From Bacteroidetes bacterium GWC2_46_850 (lineage in GTDB: Bacteria > Bacteroidota > Bacteroidia > Bacteroidales > Dysgonomonadaceae), in NCBI GenBank assembly GCA_001768325.1, contig MENQ01000012.1, positions 62,001-126,000 of the forward strand: a DNA stretch of 64,000 nt, written 5' to 3'. The notes beneath the pieces are model-generated. The model saw nothing but the letters and a program-made list of their open reading frames with translations. It searched no databases and had not been told where the DNA came from. A program made the position numbers and the translations under genes. Positions 43,595-52,395 of this stretch are shown piece by piece. How positions within the stretch are numbered: position 1 is the first letter of the stretch; every line of letters starts with the position of its first letter.

Positions 43595-44044
43595 ATGGCA
43601 TTATTAGAGACTATTACCGAAGAGATAAAAAAAGCCATGCTTGCCAAAGACAAAGTACGTCTGGAAGCGTTGAGGGGTATCAAGAAAGAGTTGCTGGAGG
43701 CAAAAACAGCGAAGGGAGCATCTGGTGAACTTTCGGACGAGGCAGCTACAGCCATTCTGCAAAAAATGGTGAAACAGCGCAAAGATAGTGCTGAGATTTA
43801 TACCACACAGAACAGACCCGACCTGGCAGAGTCAGAGATTGAACAGATGAAGGTAATTCAGGAGTATCTTCCGGCGCAACTCACCCCCGATGAACTGGAG
43901 AATGAGGTGAAGCTGATCATTGCCGAGACAGGTGCTACCTCCATGAAGGAAATGGGTAAGGTGATGGGACTAGCTTCCAAGCAGCTGGCAGGCAAGGCAG
44001 AAGGTAGGGCCATCTCAGAGATGGTGAAGAAGTTGCTCGCGTGA
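43595..44044 (+). CDS. GatB/YqeY domain-containing protein
   Basis: A 149-residue YqeY-family protein related to the C-terminal tRNA-binding domain of the amidotransferase subunit GatB. Conserved elements seen are KKAMLAKDKVRLEALRGIKKELLE, the ILQKMVKQRKDSAEIY helix, EYLPAQLTPDELENEVKLII and KEMGKVMGLASKQLAGKAEG. Its cellular role is unclear. It closes the dcw cluster, the position it also holds in Bacteroides, and overlaps nothing on either side. Confidence 0.92.
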   Translation: MALLETITEEIKKAMLAKDKVRLEALRGIKKELLEAKTAKGASGELSDEAATAILQKMVKQRKDSAEIYTTQNRPDLAESEIEQMKVIQEYLPAQLTPDELENEVKLIIAETGATSMKEMGKVMGLASKQLAGKAEGRAISEMVKKLLA

Positions 44045-44054
44045 AAACATACCA

Positions 44055-44762
44055 TCATATCTTCCTTACATAAGGAACATATACTTTTTTCATCCTTTTT
44101 TCGAGGGGATTTCTCTTGCGAATTTTTTTCTCCAGCTTTTCTAAGTCGGACAGCCTGTTTTTACCTTCCTTGAAATTGTCTGTGAGGAGTAACAGTGAAA
44201 TCGTTTCATCATCTATGGTTCGAATGGTGAATACGACTGTGCTGTTTTCAATGATGTCGTGCTCGGTCATTGTGATCAGATATTGTTTTCCAGTAGTGTA
44301 ATCCGCTGAAACAGCGTCATAACCCAGAGCGGAGACTTTTATTTTTTCCAGCTTGTCGTTTTCCCTGAACCAGATCTCACCATTGTCGCCGGTGACTTTT
44401 GCTTCAAGCACCTTGTCGGTGTCCGTACAGGCCTCCACCAGGATATTGCGGATGGGATAATTGTGGGAACCGACTACTTTTACGAAACAACTGTCTTTCC
44501 GGGAGCTGTCTGTAGCCTGCCAGGCGGACTTTGGTCCGGAATAGTCGACAGTCTTCACCAACATAAAGTGTTCCAGTTGTTCGTAACTCCCTTCTCCAAC
44601 CTGTGCAGTGGATAACCCGGCAAAACCGGTGATACTGAAAAAGGCCTTGTCGCCGGTAAATGCAAGCGAGTCGTTTCCGTTTTTGTAGGTTGCGTCCTTT
44701 TGCTGAGCTAAAAGCCCGACAGTCAGGATGAGGTTGCATAGGAGGAGCAGATATTTTCTCAT
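44055..44762 (-). CDS. hypothetical exported protein with carboxypeptidase-regulatory-like domain
   Basis: A 235-residue protein with a Sec signal ending near LLAQQ (residue about 20). A middle region (about residues 90-155: CFVKVVGSHNYPIRNILVEAC, DNGEIWFRENDKLEKIKVSALGY) looks like a peptidase-regulatory or CNA-B-type beta sandwich, a fold common in Bacteroidetes envelope proteins. The last 35 residues are strongly basic (RLSDLEKLEKKIRKRNPLEK). I do not recognise a specific function. It has its own -7 element and ends convergently ten bases from the yqeY-like gene. Confidence 0.65.
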   Translation of the reverse strand: MRKYLLLLCNLILTVGLLAQQKDATYKNGNDSLAFTGDKAFFSITGFAGLSTAQVGEGSYEQLEHFMLVKTVDYSGPKSAWQATDSSRKDSCFVKVVGSHNYPIRNILVEACTDTDKVLEAKVTGDNGEIWFRENDKLEKIKVSALGYDAVSADYTTGKQYLITMTEHDIIENSTVVFTIRTIDDETISLLLLTDNFKEGKNRLSDLEKLEKKIRKRNPLEKRMKKVYVPYVRKI

Positions 44763-44790
44763 GAGCCGGGAATGAAATCCGATTAAAAAA

Positions 44791-44798
44791 CAAATGTA
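44791..44798 (-). promoter_or_regulatory. -7 element for the 44055 gene
   Basis: The minus strand reads TACATTTG, a perfect TAnnTTTG, 29 bases upstream of the start. Confidence 0.55.
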
Positions 44799-44862
44799 CG
44801 ATTTTTTTTCGCTTCTATAAAGGGCGATATGTTAAAACTGGCATGCAATGAAGGAAGTGGAA

Positions 44863-44902
44863 TAAAAAAAGCAGGAAGTGAAAGATAATATTCACTTCCT
44901 GC
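44863..44902 (-). terminator. intrinsic terminator of the second susC/susD operon
   Basis: A perfect 12-base stem (44871-44882 with 44891-44902), an 8-base loop, and on the minus strand a run of seven T after the stem. It starts 24 bases after the SusD-like stop codon. Confidence 0.9.
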
Positions 44903-44925
44903 CCGGTTAAGCTTATTGATTCAGA

Positions 44926-46773
44926 TTATGGCTTATCCCACCATATTCTGCCTTCTGTTTTGTCGACTGCAGTACCGTAATTCGGATCTGCCTTCAGTGA
45001 TTCCACCGCGGCATTGAAATTTTCCACGTTGGCCGTGTTGGGTGTAGGGAGCACGTTTCTTCTGGGAATAACAAGGACGTCGCCACCCGATTTCAATTCC
45101 TCTAAAAAGGCAACTCCGTTTTCCGGTTCCGGTTGAGATTTGAATGCTGGCAATCCGGTACGTTTCCAATAGGCCCACGCTTCTTCGGGACGCATAAAAA
45201 GGTTTACCCACTGCTGTGAAATAATTTTTTCCAGGGAGACCGACTGAAATTCCGGTCGTGCCAGGTATGCATCAATTTTTGCGGTAGTAATAGGATTGTA
45301 ATTGTCGCTGTTTTCGTTCATCGCCGAAGGCACACCCATATCTTCGGCCCAGTTTTGATATTGTTCCATTGAAGCACGGATGCCATCACGGAACCAGGTC
45401 AGCGCTGTTTTACCTCCCATGGCACTTCCTTTTTTCTGTGCAATTTCAGCCATCATAAAGCATACCTCGGGGTAGGTAATTAGCGGGGTAAAGAGGGTGA
45501 TTGCATCCTGAGATACATCGTAAAGTGCCTGATCTTCCTTCTCACGAACACCAAGCGTATTGCTTACTTTTCCACCGTTTTTCACATAAAAACGACTTTC
45601 GATCTGGCTGTTGTTTCGAACGGTCATGGTCTGGGCAACCCCCTTATCATCCACATAAGGAATTGTAAAATAAGCTGTGGTGGACCACAGACTATTGGTG
45701 CTGTCCGGATTTGCTGCCATACCTACATAACGATCTGTCCATTGCGAAAAATTTTGGTCGTAGTTAGGATAATATTTCTTTAACGTAGCAAAGACCGCAT
45801 CATTCTCCGTGTTGTTGTTTCCGTTGCCAAAGCCGTTGCGGCGTACCAATATCGGTAGTCGCGGGTCGTTGTACTTTTTCAGGTAATTCACCAGTGCACG
45901 GGAGGCCACATAGCTGGTTGTCAACGCCTGCATGTCATCCGTATTGTTGTTGTGCTCATTGGGATGATGATAGATTGCTGACTGATCATGTGAGGAAATA
46001 ATACCTCCCGGGTGTGCGAGTGCTTCGGTGATTACACTATTGTAAAAGGCATTGTCAGCCTTTTCCAGACGCTGTGCCATCTTGATACGCAAGGTGTTCC
46101 CGAAGCGAATCCATTTTGAGACGTTACCTGCATAGAAGAAGTCGTTCCTGCCCAGGTTGTACTGATTTTCATTTGAACTCTGTAACAAGGCCACGTTCTC
46201 TTTTATCTTTTCGTCGAATACCTTGTAAAGCGCTTTCCCATTGATATCCTGTTGATATAAGTCATACCGGGGAGTGCCAATTCCTTCGCTGGCAAGCTTT
46301 AGTCCCTCGGTATAAGGTGCAGCACCATAGACATCGAACATAAGCCAAGCTTCGTAGGTTTCCAGAATATTGGCGATTGCGGCTACATCCTGATAGCGTT
46401 CCTTCTCCGGATTCAATGGAATTACCGTGTTTACCAGATAGCGCAGCCTGAGACCAATTTGACCAAAGTAATCGCTGTAATAAGGCGTGTAAGGTGAGGG
46501 GCGGGCGTTGTTTTTGGAATTGACATAGATACTGGCAGAAGCGCCTTCACTGCCCACGATATATTGCATGATCTGCATCACGCCGCTGTACTTACCTGTA
46601 AGATGGTGACGTTGTGAATTATTCCAGTTCTCGGTGGCTCCGGTGAAGGCATTTCTAGGATCTACGGTACCCAGTAGTTCCGGGTTGGTATTCAGCTCCC
46701 GGTAATCATCCAGACAGCCTGTAGTGAGGAAGAGGAACGTAAAGCTTAATATGATATATTTAATCTGATTCAT
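44926..46773 (-). CDS. SusD/RagB-family lipoprotein (SusD-like class 2) of an orphan pair
   Basis: A 615-residue surface lipoprotein (FTFLFLTTGC, then LDDY, with acidic residues right after the lipobox). Helical TPR-type segments (AIANILETYEAWLMFDVYGAAPYTEG, WIRFGNTLRIKMAQRLEK) and the C-terminal EKIISQQWVNLFMRPEEAWAYWKRTG place it in the SusD-like_2 group, which is often paired with peptide- or polysaccharide-uptake SusCs. It lies 85 bases downstream of the large SusC-like gene and is followed by a strong terminator. No enzyme gene accompanies it, so the ligand is unknown. Confidence 0.92.
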   Translation of the reverse strand: MNQIKYIILSFTFLFLTTGCLDDYRELNTNPELLGTVDPRNAFTGATENWNNSQRHHLTGKYSGVMQIMQYIVGSEGASASIYVNSKNNARPSPYTPYYSDYFGQIGLRLRYLVNTVIPLNPEKERYQDVAAIANILETYEAWLMFDVYGAAPYTEGLKLASEGIGTPRYDLYQQDINGKALYKVFDEKIKENVALLQSSNENQYNLGRNDFFYAGNVSKWIRFGNTLRIKMAQRLEKADNAFYNSVITEALAHPGGIISSHDQSAIYHHPNEHNNNTDDMQALTTSYVASRALVNYLKKYNDPRLPILVRRNGFGNGNNNTENDAVFATLKKYYPNYDQNFSQWTDRYVGMAANPDSTNSLWSTTAYFTIPYVDDKGVAQTMTVRNNSQIESRFYVKNGGKVSNTLGVREKEDQALYDVSQDAITLFTPLITYPEVCFMMAEIAQKKGSAMGGKTALTWFRDGIRASMEQYQNWAEDMGVPSAMNENSDNYNPITTAKIDAYLARPEFQSVSLEKIISQQWVNLFMRPEEAWAYWKRTGLPAFKSQPEPENGVAFLEELKSGGDVLVIPRRNVLPTPNTANVENFNAAVESLKADPNYGTAVDKTEGRIWWDKP

Positions 46774-46858
46774 ACTATTTATTTTTTTAAAATTATAGTT
46801 TATGGAACGTGTATTGAGACTGTTTTACGGACAATTCAAATACTCGTTTCATCTTTTT

Positions 46859-49800
46859 TTAGAACCTAAGTGTAAAGTTAACGGCATATGTCCGTGCAAA
46901 AGGAACAGTTCCGATGTCCATGGGAGTAAGCGGGTTGTTGTTGGAAATGGACGCAGGATTGAGACCGTCTGTGAGTTTATTAATCAAATAACCCAGGTTG
47001 CGACCTGTTAACCCTATCCTGAAGTAATTGACTCCCAATTTGTCAAGGACTGATTCCGGTAAACGGTACCCAAGGGTAATCTCGCGCAGTGCAAACCAGG
47101 TATTGTCTTGTAAACCCAGCTCAGCAGGCATCCCCCATCCCAGATTGTACGTATAGAAGGCACCAGCCGGCATAGGACGAATACCTTTTTCGAGCGCTTC
47201 CTTATAAGTCAGACCGCTCACATCAATGGTTGTATTCGGATTGCTGGCAAGCGGAGCTGTGGATCCCTCGTCAAATACACCGTCGAGAGGATATACATCA
47301 TAAACTGTTTCACCCTTGTAATTTGTTCGTTGCCATCCGCCGTTTTCTTGGTCACGGCCATACAGTGAGGATTTAAGTGTACCTCTAGAAGAAGCATACT
47401 TATAGGTGTTGGAGAAAAAGTTTCCTCCCACACGTCCGTCTACAAGAGCATAAAAATCAAAATTCTTATAGGAAAAGGATGTATTGAAGCTCAGAAGGAA
47501 GTCAGGCTCCACTTTACCCAATTCTACCCTGTCAGGAACACCCTTGTCGTAGTTGGTCGTATAACCGTAAATAGGCACGCTGTTGGGACTTCCTACTTTC
47601 CCCCAATAGGAGATCAGCGGTTTACCATTTCTGGGATCAGCGGGATCGGCATCATTTTCGAAACGGGCAATGGCTGCACCGTACGGGTTGTTGTATGGGG
47701 TTGTTATTACACCGAATTTCCCTCCTTCGTACGCCCAAATTTCCGGGCCTCCATCGTACTGACCCATTAAGCGCCATTCCTTTACGTTCTCATCCAGTTC
47801 TATGATTTTTCCACGATTCAGTGAGAAATTGGTTCCCACCGTCCAACGTAAATCTGCCGTTCTGACCGGAGTGCCTTCAATCATCAATTCTACACCCTGG
47901 TTCTGGATATTTCCGGCATTGATCAGCTGGCTGCTGGCACCAGCTTCGGTGACCGCTTCCACGGTGAGTATCTGGTTTTTCGTGTTTGTTTTGTAATAGG
48001 CAAAGTCGATGTTCAACCTTTCGTCAAAGAATCGCAAATCTGTTCCAAGTTCTATTGATTGCTGAATTTCGGGCTTTAAGTCATTATTCCAGGCAGTGCC
48101 AAGATTGGGATTTGCAATCAATACACTTTCTCTGTTGGGGTCGTACTGCGCACTTTGTGAGAAAACGCCAAACCCACGGGTGGTGGCATAAGCTGCCGTC
48201 CCCATACCTACGCGTGAAAGAGACGCCCTGAGTTTGCCATATGATAACCAGTCTGGCGTGTCAAACGTGTCGGTAAAGACCCACGAAGCGTTGGCTGAAG
48301 GGTAGAAAACAGTGTAATTGTTCATGCCTGTCTCCATGTACGATGGATAAGTAAGTGTGGACAACCAGTCGTTACGTCCCGTAATCTCAAGAAAGAGCTG
48401 ATCTCTCCAGGCAAAGTTCAAAATGGCAGACAGACCAAATGCCTGATTGTTGCGCGGCGTATAGTCGAAGTTAGGAGTGATCCTGTTTACTGAGTTGGCG
48501 AAGGCAAAGACTGCAGGTGATACAAGACCGCCGTTTGTACTCTTGTTCCAGGAGTGTGACTCGGTATTTCCATAGAGTTCAGCTGCCAGAATCCCGTCTA
48601 CTGTAATGGTTTCATCACCAAGCTGTAGTTTGTTCTCCATGGATTGCAGCATACCCAGAAAGTTGTAAGATCCTGAGTTGTTTCCTCCTCTTCCATAGCC
48701 GCCGCTACCTGTTGGTCCATAGTTGGCACCCTGGCCGTAGGATTGCCACATCGTGGAAATGCCATAATAGTTATAGTTACCTTGGAGGCTTGCGGTCAGT
48801 TTGGGAGCGATCTTGGCTCTGAGGGTAACATTGCTTAGCAGCGAGTTTTCCGAACGTTGATCCAGATTCATGTCCCGGTTGTGAAGGTATCCTCTGAGTG
48901 TTCCCCAGGGAGTGGTGGTTTCAACAGCTTTTGTTACAGGATCGCGGTACAAACTTTCATATGCCGCAATGTCCATGTTCCTGGGAGTGTAATAGGTCGA
49001 CATCATTCCCAGGTTTCCTCCCCAGTTCCAGCCTCCCTGGTTGGCACCATTCTGGGCCCGCGAAAAAGCATAATTGACACCCGCTTCAAGAGTGAATACG
49101 TCATTTAATTCTGTCAATCCTCTGAAAGATATTGAATTACGGGTGAATTTGTTTCTTTTGAATACACCGTTATTATCGGTGTATGAATAGGAGAGACGGA
49201 ATGATGATTTTTCTCCTCCTCCGTTGATGGCAACATTGGTAGTACTGTTGAGCCCCGATTGGTAGAGTGACTTCCAGTTATCGGGATGAGCAACAAAAGG
49301 AGTTGCCTGTCCGTGCGGCAGATACTGGTTAATCATGGAGCCGTCCATTTTTGGGCCAAAACTGGTGGATGCCTGCTGCAGCGATCCATCGGCGAGGAAG
49401 CCTCCTTCGTAACCGTTATTGACTGCGCCGGCACCATACACATTTTGCAGTTCAATGGGTGATTTGTAAATATTTGTAGTTTCCAGAATTTGTGAGATCT
49501 CAACACCCAGACCCTGTTTGCCATATTTGCCACCTTTCGATTTGATGACGATGGCTCCATTGGCACCACGGGATCCGTAGAGGGCTGTAGCTGCCGCACC
49601 CTTGAGCACTGTTACACTCTCGTAATCGGCAGGATTCAGGTTTTTAAGCTGTGAGCCCCAGTCGGTCCCGTCCAGGGCACCCCGTAGCGGTTCCTGAATA
49701 ATCATACCATCTACCACAAAGATCGGTGAATTGTTCTTGTCAATAGACTTTGCCCCACGAATGGTGATTGAAGAGCTTGAGGTAACCCCGGAAGCACCGG

Positions 49801-50281
49801 TAAGGTTTATGTCCAGACCTGCCACTTTTCCCTGGAGGGCTGTAATCGGGTTGATCGCGTTGATTCGCTCTATTTCAGTTGTGGAAACATTTGTTGTTGC
49901 ATAGCCAACTGAACGCGCTTGTTTGGTGATTCCAAGTGCGGTAACCACTACTTCACTCAACATCTCAGAATCTTCGCTCAGTACTACGTTGATGGTCGTG
50001 CGTCCGTTCACCAGAACCTTCTGAGTGGTCATTCCAACATAGCGGAACTCCAGTGTTCCGTTCCCGGGGACATTCGAAAGTACATAATTCCCGTCTATAT
50101 CGGTCACTGTACCTCGTGAGGCATCGTTAACCATAATGATGGTTGCCCCGATGACAGGTTCATTCCTATTATCCGTTACCGTACCGCGTACGGTAATATT
50201 CTGTGCGGAGACAGAGAGGGTGAGTACACTCAATAAGAGTGTGAATATCCCTTTGAAATTTAAGTAATTCTTTTTTTTCAT
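46859..50281 (-). CDS. SusC/RagA-family TonB-dependent outer-membrane transporter (orphan pair)
   Basis: An 1140-residue outer-membrane importer: Sec signal (LLLSVLTLSVSAQ), carboxypeptidase-regulatory-like domain (GTVTDNRNEPVIGATIIM), SusC motif EVVVTALGITKQARSVGYA, plug (SPIFVVDGMIIQEPL, YESVTVLKGAAATALYGSRG) and a barrel ending in LRF. It lacks an STN domain. The VVVTALGI form rather than VVVIGYG sets it apart from the starch SusC and is common in RagA-like receptors. It forms a two-gene operon with the SusD-like partner. Substrate is not predictable from context. Confidence 0.94.
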   Translation of the reverse strand: MKKKNYLNFKGIFTLLLSVLTLSVSAQNITVRGTVTDNRNEPVIGATIIMVNDASRGTVTDIDGNYVLSNVPGNGTLEFRYVGMTTQKVLVNGRTTINVVLSEDSEMLSEVVVTALGITKQARSVGYATTNVSTTEIERINAINPITALQGKVAGLDINLTGASGVTSSSSITIRGAKSIDKNNSPIFVVDGMIIQEPLRGALDGTDWGSQLKNLNPADYESVTVLKGAAATALYGSRGANGAIVIKSKGGKYGKQGLGVEISQILETTNIYKSPIELQNVYGAGAVNNGYEGGFLADGSLQQASTSFGPKMDGSMINQYLPHGQATPFVAHPDNWKSLYQSGLNSTTNVAINGGGEKSSFRLSYSYTDNNGVFKRNKFTRNSISFRGLTELNDVFTLEAGVNYAFSRAQNGANQGGWNWGGNLGMMSTYYTPRNMDIAAYESLYRDPVTKAVETTTPWGTLRGYLHNRDMNLDQRSENSLLSNVTLRAKIAPKLTASLQGNYNYYGISTMWQSYGQGANYGPTGSGGYGRGGNNSGSYNFLGMLQSMENKLQLGDETITVDGILAAELYGNTESHSWNKSTNGGLVSPAVFAFANSVNRITPNFDYTPRNNQAFGLSAILNFAWRDQLFLEITGRNDWLSTLTYPSYMETGMNNYTVFYPSANASWVFTDTFDTPDWLSYGKLRASLSRVGMGTAAYATTRGFGVFSQSAQYDPNRESVLIANPNLGTAWNNDLKPEIQQSIELGTDLRFFDERLNIDFAYYKTNTKNQILTVEAVTEAGASSQLINAGNIQNQGVELMIEGTPVRTADLRWTVGTNFSLNRGKIIELDENVKEWRLMGQYDGGPEIWAYEGGKFGVITTPYNNPYGAAIARFENDADPADPRNGKPLISYWGKVGSPNSVPIYGYTTNYDKGVPDRVELGKVEPDFLLSFNTSFSYKNFDFYALVDGRVGGNFFSNTYKYASSRGTLKSSLYGRDQENGGWQRTNYKGETVYDVYPLDGVFDEGSTAPLASNPNTTIDVSGLTYKEALEKGIRPMPAGAFYTYNLGWGMPAELGLQDNTWFALREITLGYRLPESVLDKLGVNYFRIGLTGRNLGYLINKLTDGLNPASISNNNPLTPMDIGTVPFARTYAVNFTLRF

Positions 50282-50427
50282 TCTTTTTTAATTGAAAATT
50301 GATGAATAAGGATTGGTTCTCTCAATAATGTTATTCCTTTGAATGTAAAAACAGTTTGATTTTAAGGGTTCTTTCATATTCTATTTATATTATCGGAATT
50401 AATCCATACTATTTTAAATAAATTGTG

Positions 50428-50435
50428 CGAATTTA
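50428..50435 (-). promoter_or_regulatory. weak -7 candidate for the orphan susC/susD operon
   Basis: The minus strand reads TAAATTCG, seven of eight matches to TAnnTTTG, about 147 bases before the start. The 274-base gap otherwise shows A/T-rich DNA and the trxB terminator. Confidence 0.3.
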
Positions 50436-50486
50436 GCAACTATAAATGAAATAATTTATTAAATGGCCGTTTTTAACATAGTGCAT

Positions 50487-50520
50487 AAAAAAACTCCTCA
50501 CTAAAAGTGAGGAGTTTTTA
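50487..50520 (-). terminator. intrinsic terminator after trxB
   Basis: A perfect 14-base stem (50489-50502 with 50506-50519) with a 3-base loop and T-runs on either strand. It lies 36 bases after the trxB stop. Confidence 0.92.
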
Positions 50521-50555
50521 AAATATATATAAAGGAATTGAAAATATCGTATGAT

Positions 50556-51497
50556 CTATAACCCTTTTTCTGTCAGATAACGTTCGGCATCCATTGCGGC
50601 CCTGCATCCAGTGCCGGCGGCTGTGACAGCCTGACGATAGATGGGGTCGGCCACGTCACCGCAGGCGAAAACTCCTTCTACATTGGTTTTGGTGTATGGA
50701 CTCTCGGTTCTGATATAACCTACATCATCCAGCTCGATAAAATCCTTGAATATCTCTGTGTTGGGTTTGTGGCCGATGGCCAGGAAAAAACCATCTACAG
50801 CGATGTCCAGTTTCTCTTCGTCTGGCTCGCCCATTCGTTTGATCAGATGAACACCCTCCACGCCCTTTTCGCCAAAAAGACCCACAGCATTGTGTTCGAA
50901 CAGGATCTCAATTTTGGGATTGTTCATCACCCTCTCCTGCATGATCTGTGATGCGCGCAGATAGGGCTTCCGCACAATCAGATATACTTTGTCGGCAAGC
51001 CCCGATAGGTAGGTTGCCTCCTCGCAGGCGGTATCACCACCTCCTACAACCGCAACTTTTTTCTTGCGATAGAAGAAGCCGTCGCAGGTAGCACAGGCCG
51101 ATACACCCTGTCCGGCATATTTGGCTTCGTCTTTGAGTCCAAGATATTTGGCCGTGGCACCGGTGGAGATGATTACCGTGTCGGCTTCAATCACCTGGTC
51201 GTTATCGATGGTCACTTTAAACGGGCGGACGGAAAAATCCACAGCCGTGGCCCGACCCGAACGTACATCCGTGCCAAATCGTTGAGCCTGCTTTTTGAGA
51301 TCTTCCATCAACTCAGGCCCCGTGATCCCATCGGGATAACCCGGGAAGTTTTCCACCTCGGTGGTGGTCGTCAGTTGGCCTCCCGGCTCCATGCCCTCGT
51401 AAAGAACAGGTTCGAGATTCGCCCGTGATGCATATATGGCGGCAGTGTAGCCTGCCGGTCCTGATCCAATGATCAGGCTTCGCACTTTATTGCTCAT
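50556..51497 (-). CDS. trxB: thioredoxin reductase
   Basis: FAD flavoprotein that reduces thioredoxin with NADPH. The 313-residue protein has the FAD site IIGSGPAGYTAAIYASRA, the redox pair CATC (Cys135, Cys138), the NADPH site VVGGGDTACEEATYL and the C-terminal FACGDVADPIYRQAVTAAGTG. All are standard for bacterial low-molecular-weight thioredoxin reductase. It has its own promoter and terminator. Neighbouring tpx depends on reduced thioredoxin, so the two may work together in peroxide defence. Confidence 0.97.
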   Translation of the reverse strand: MSNKVRSLIIGSGPAGYTAAIYASRANLEPVLYEGMEPGGQLTTTTEVENFPGYPDGITGPELMEDLKKQAQRFGTDVRSGRATAVDFSVRPFKVTIDNDQVIEADTVIISTGATAKYLGLKDEAKYAGQGVSACATCDGFFYRKKKVAVVGGGDTACEEATYLSGLADKVYLIVRKPYLRASQIMQERVMNNPKIEILFEHNAVGLFGEKGVEGVHLIKRMGEPDEEKLDIAVDGFFLAIGHKPNTEIFKDFIELDDVGYIRTESPYTKTNVEGVFACGDVADPIYRQAVTAAGTGCRAAMDAERYLTEKGL

Positions 51498-51570
51498 AAT
51501 GATATGTTGTAAGTTTAAACCCTTCTGTCATACTTTTTCAATGCGAAGGTGAATGAGTGAATTAATGGCC

Positions 51571-51578
51571 CAAAGTTA
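51571..51578 (-). promoter_or_regulatory. -7 element for trxB
   Basis: The minus strand reads TAACTTTG, a perfect TAnnTTTG, 74 bases upstream of the trxB start. Confidence 0.5.
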
Positions 51579-51664
51579 CGACTATTCTTCCAGATATGAA
51601 ACCGTTATCGGCTTTATCTATTCGGCGTAAATGGAAAATATGATGCTCCGGAAATTCCGTCATA

Positions 51665-52309
51665 TTACCTGAGGTCGACAATCTCCACGCCGGGATGGGT
51701 TGTTTTGTCGAAACGGAATAATGCATCATCAAACTGATGATTGGCATTATAACCGCTGAGATCTATCTGTGTTTTCATGCCGTTGGCTGCGGTAAGAATA
51801 ACCTGCATCACGGTATGGTCTTTTTTATTGATGGAAGCGACCACAACCTTAAAATCCCTGTTGCCGGCGGATGGTATCATCTCAATCTGCCAGACGGGAG
51901 TGTCTTTTATTGTTTTTGAGATGGGTGCTTTCAGCATATAACCGTTTTTGTACATTCCCAGCAGGGCCAGCGGACTTACTGCCGCAACTTCCTGCCCGTC
52001 GGGTTTGCTGATGTTTACCTCATTTGCCTCTTTGATGAATACCCACTGTGTTACACCGTCGAACCAGATATTCATTGATTCCATCTCCAGCTTGAAGCGA
52101 TTCCCTTTGATAAATGCCGTTCCCGATTCGGGTTGGTATGTGTTGCCGTCGGCATCCTGTGAAGAAGTTTTGAACGACAACTGAATGCCCTTCGATGTTT
52201 CAAAGCCGGCAAAGGCTTTATCCATGATGGCTTTCGATTCTGCATTGCTCTGACTGAATAGGGGCAGAGATAAAAGAAGAGCTGCTAGAAGGGGTATACC
52301 TGGTTTCAT
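51665..52309 (-). CDS. LolA-like outer-membrane lipoprotein carrier protein
   Basis: A 214-residue periplasmic protein of the LolA family, which shuttles lipoproteins from the inner to the outer membrane. A Sec signal (LLAALLLSLPLFSQ) is followed by the half-barrel strands: GIQLSFKTSSQDADG, GTAFIKGNRFKLEM, NIWFDGVTQWVFIKEANEVNIS and VMQVILTAANGMKTQIDLSGY. It is 86 bases downstream of ftsK on the same strand, an arrangement conserved in Bacteroidetes, and the two are probably co-transcribed. Given the many lipoproteins in this genome, the carrier role is likely. Confidence 0.85.
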   Translation of the reverse strand: MKPGIPLLAALLLSLPLFSQSNAESKAIMDKAFAGFETSKGIQLSFKTSSQDADGNTYQPESGTAFIKGNRFKLEMESMNIWFDGVTQWVFIKEANEVNISKPDGQEVAAVSPLALLGMYKNGYMLKAPISKTIKDTPVWQIEMIPSAGNRDFKVVVASINKKDHTVMQVILTAANGMKTQIDLSGYNANHQFDDALFRFDKTTHPGVEIVDLR

Positions 52310-52395
52310 ACGTTTTTTTTATTTTTCAAGGAGATGATAGCAAAGTACTGTCATATTCATTGACTAAAAAAGAGGACCCTGGTTTAAAAAACCGG

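Noticed and set aside
51562-51747. Small minus-strand frame near the end of the LolA-like gene
   Set aside because: It overlaps the conserved C-terminus of the LolA-like protein in another frame and has no recognisable features.
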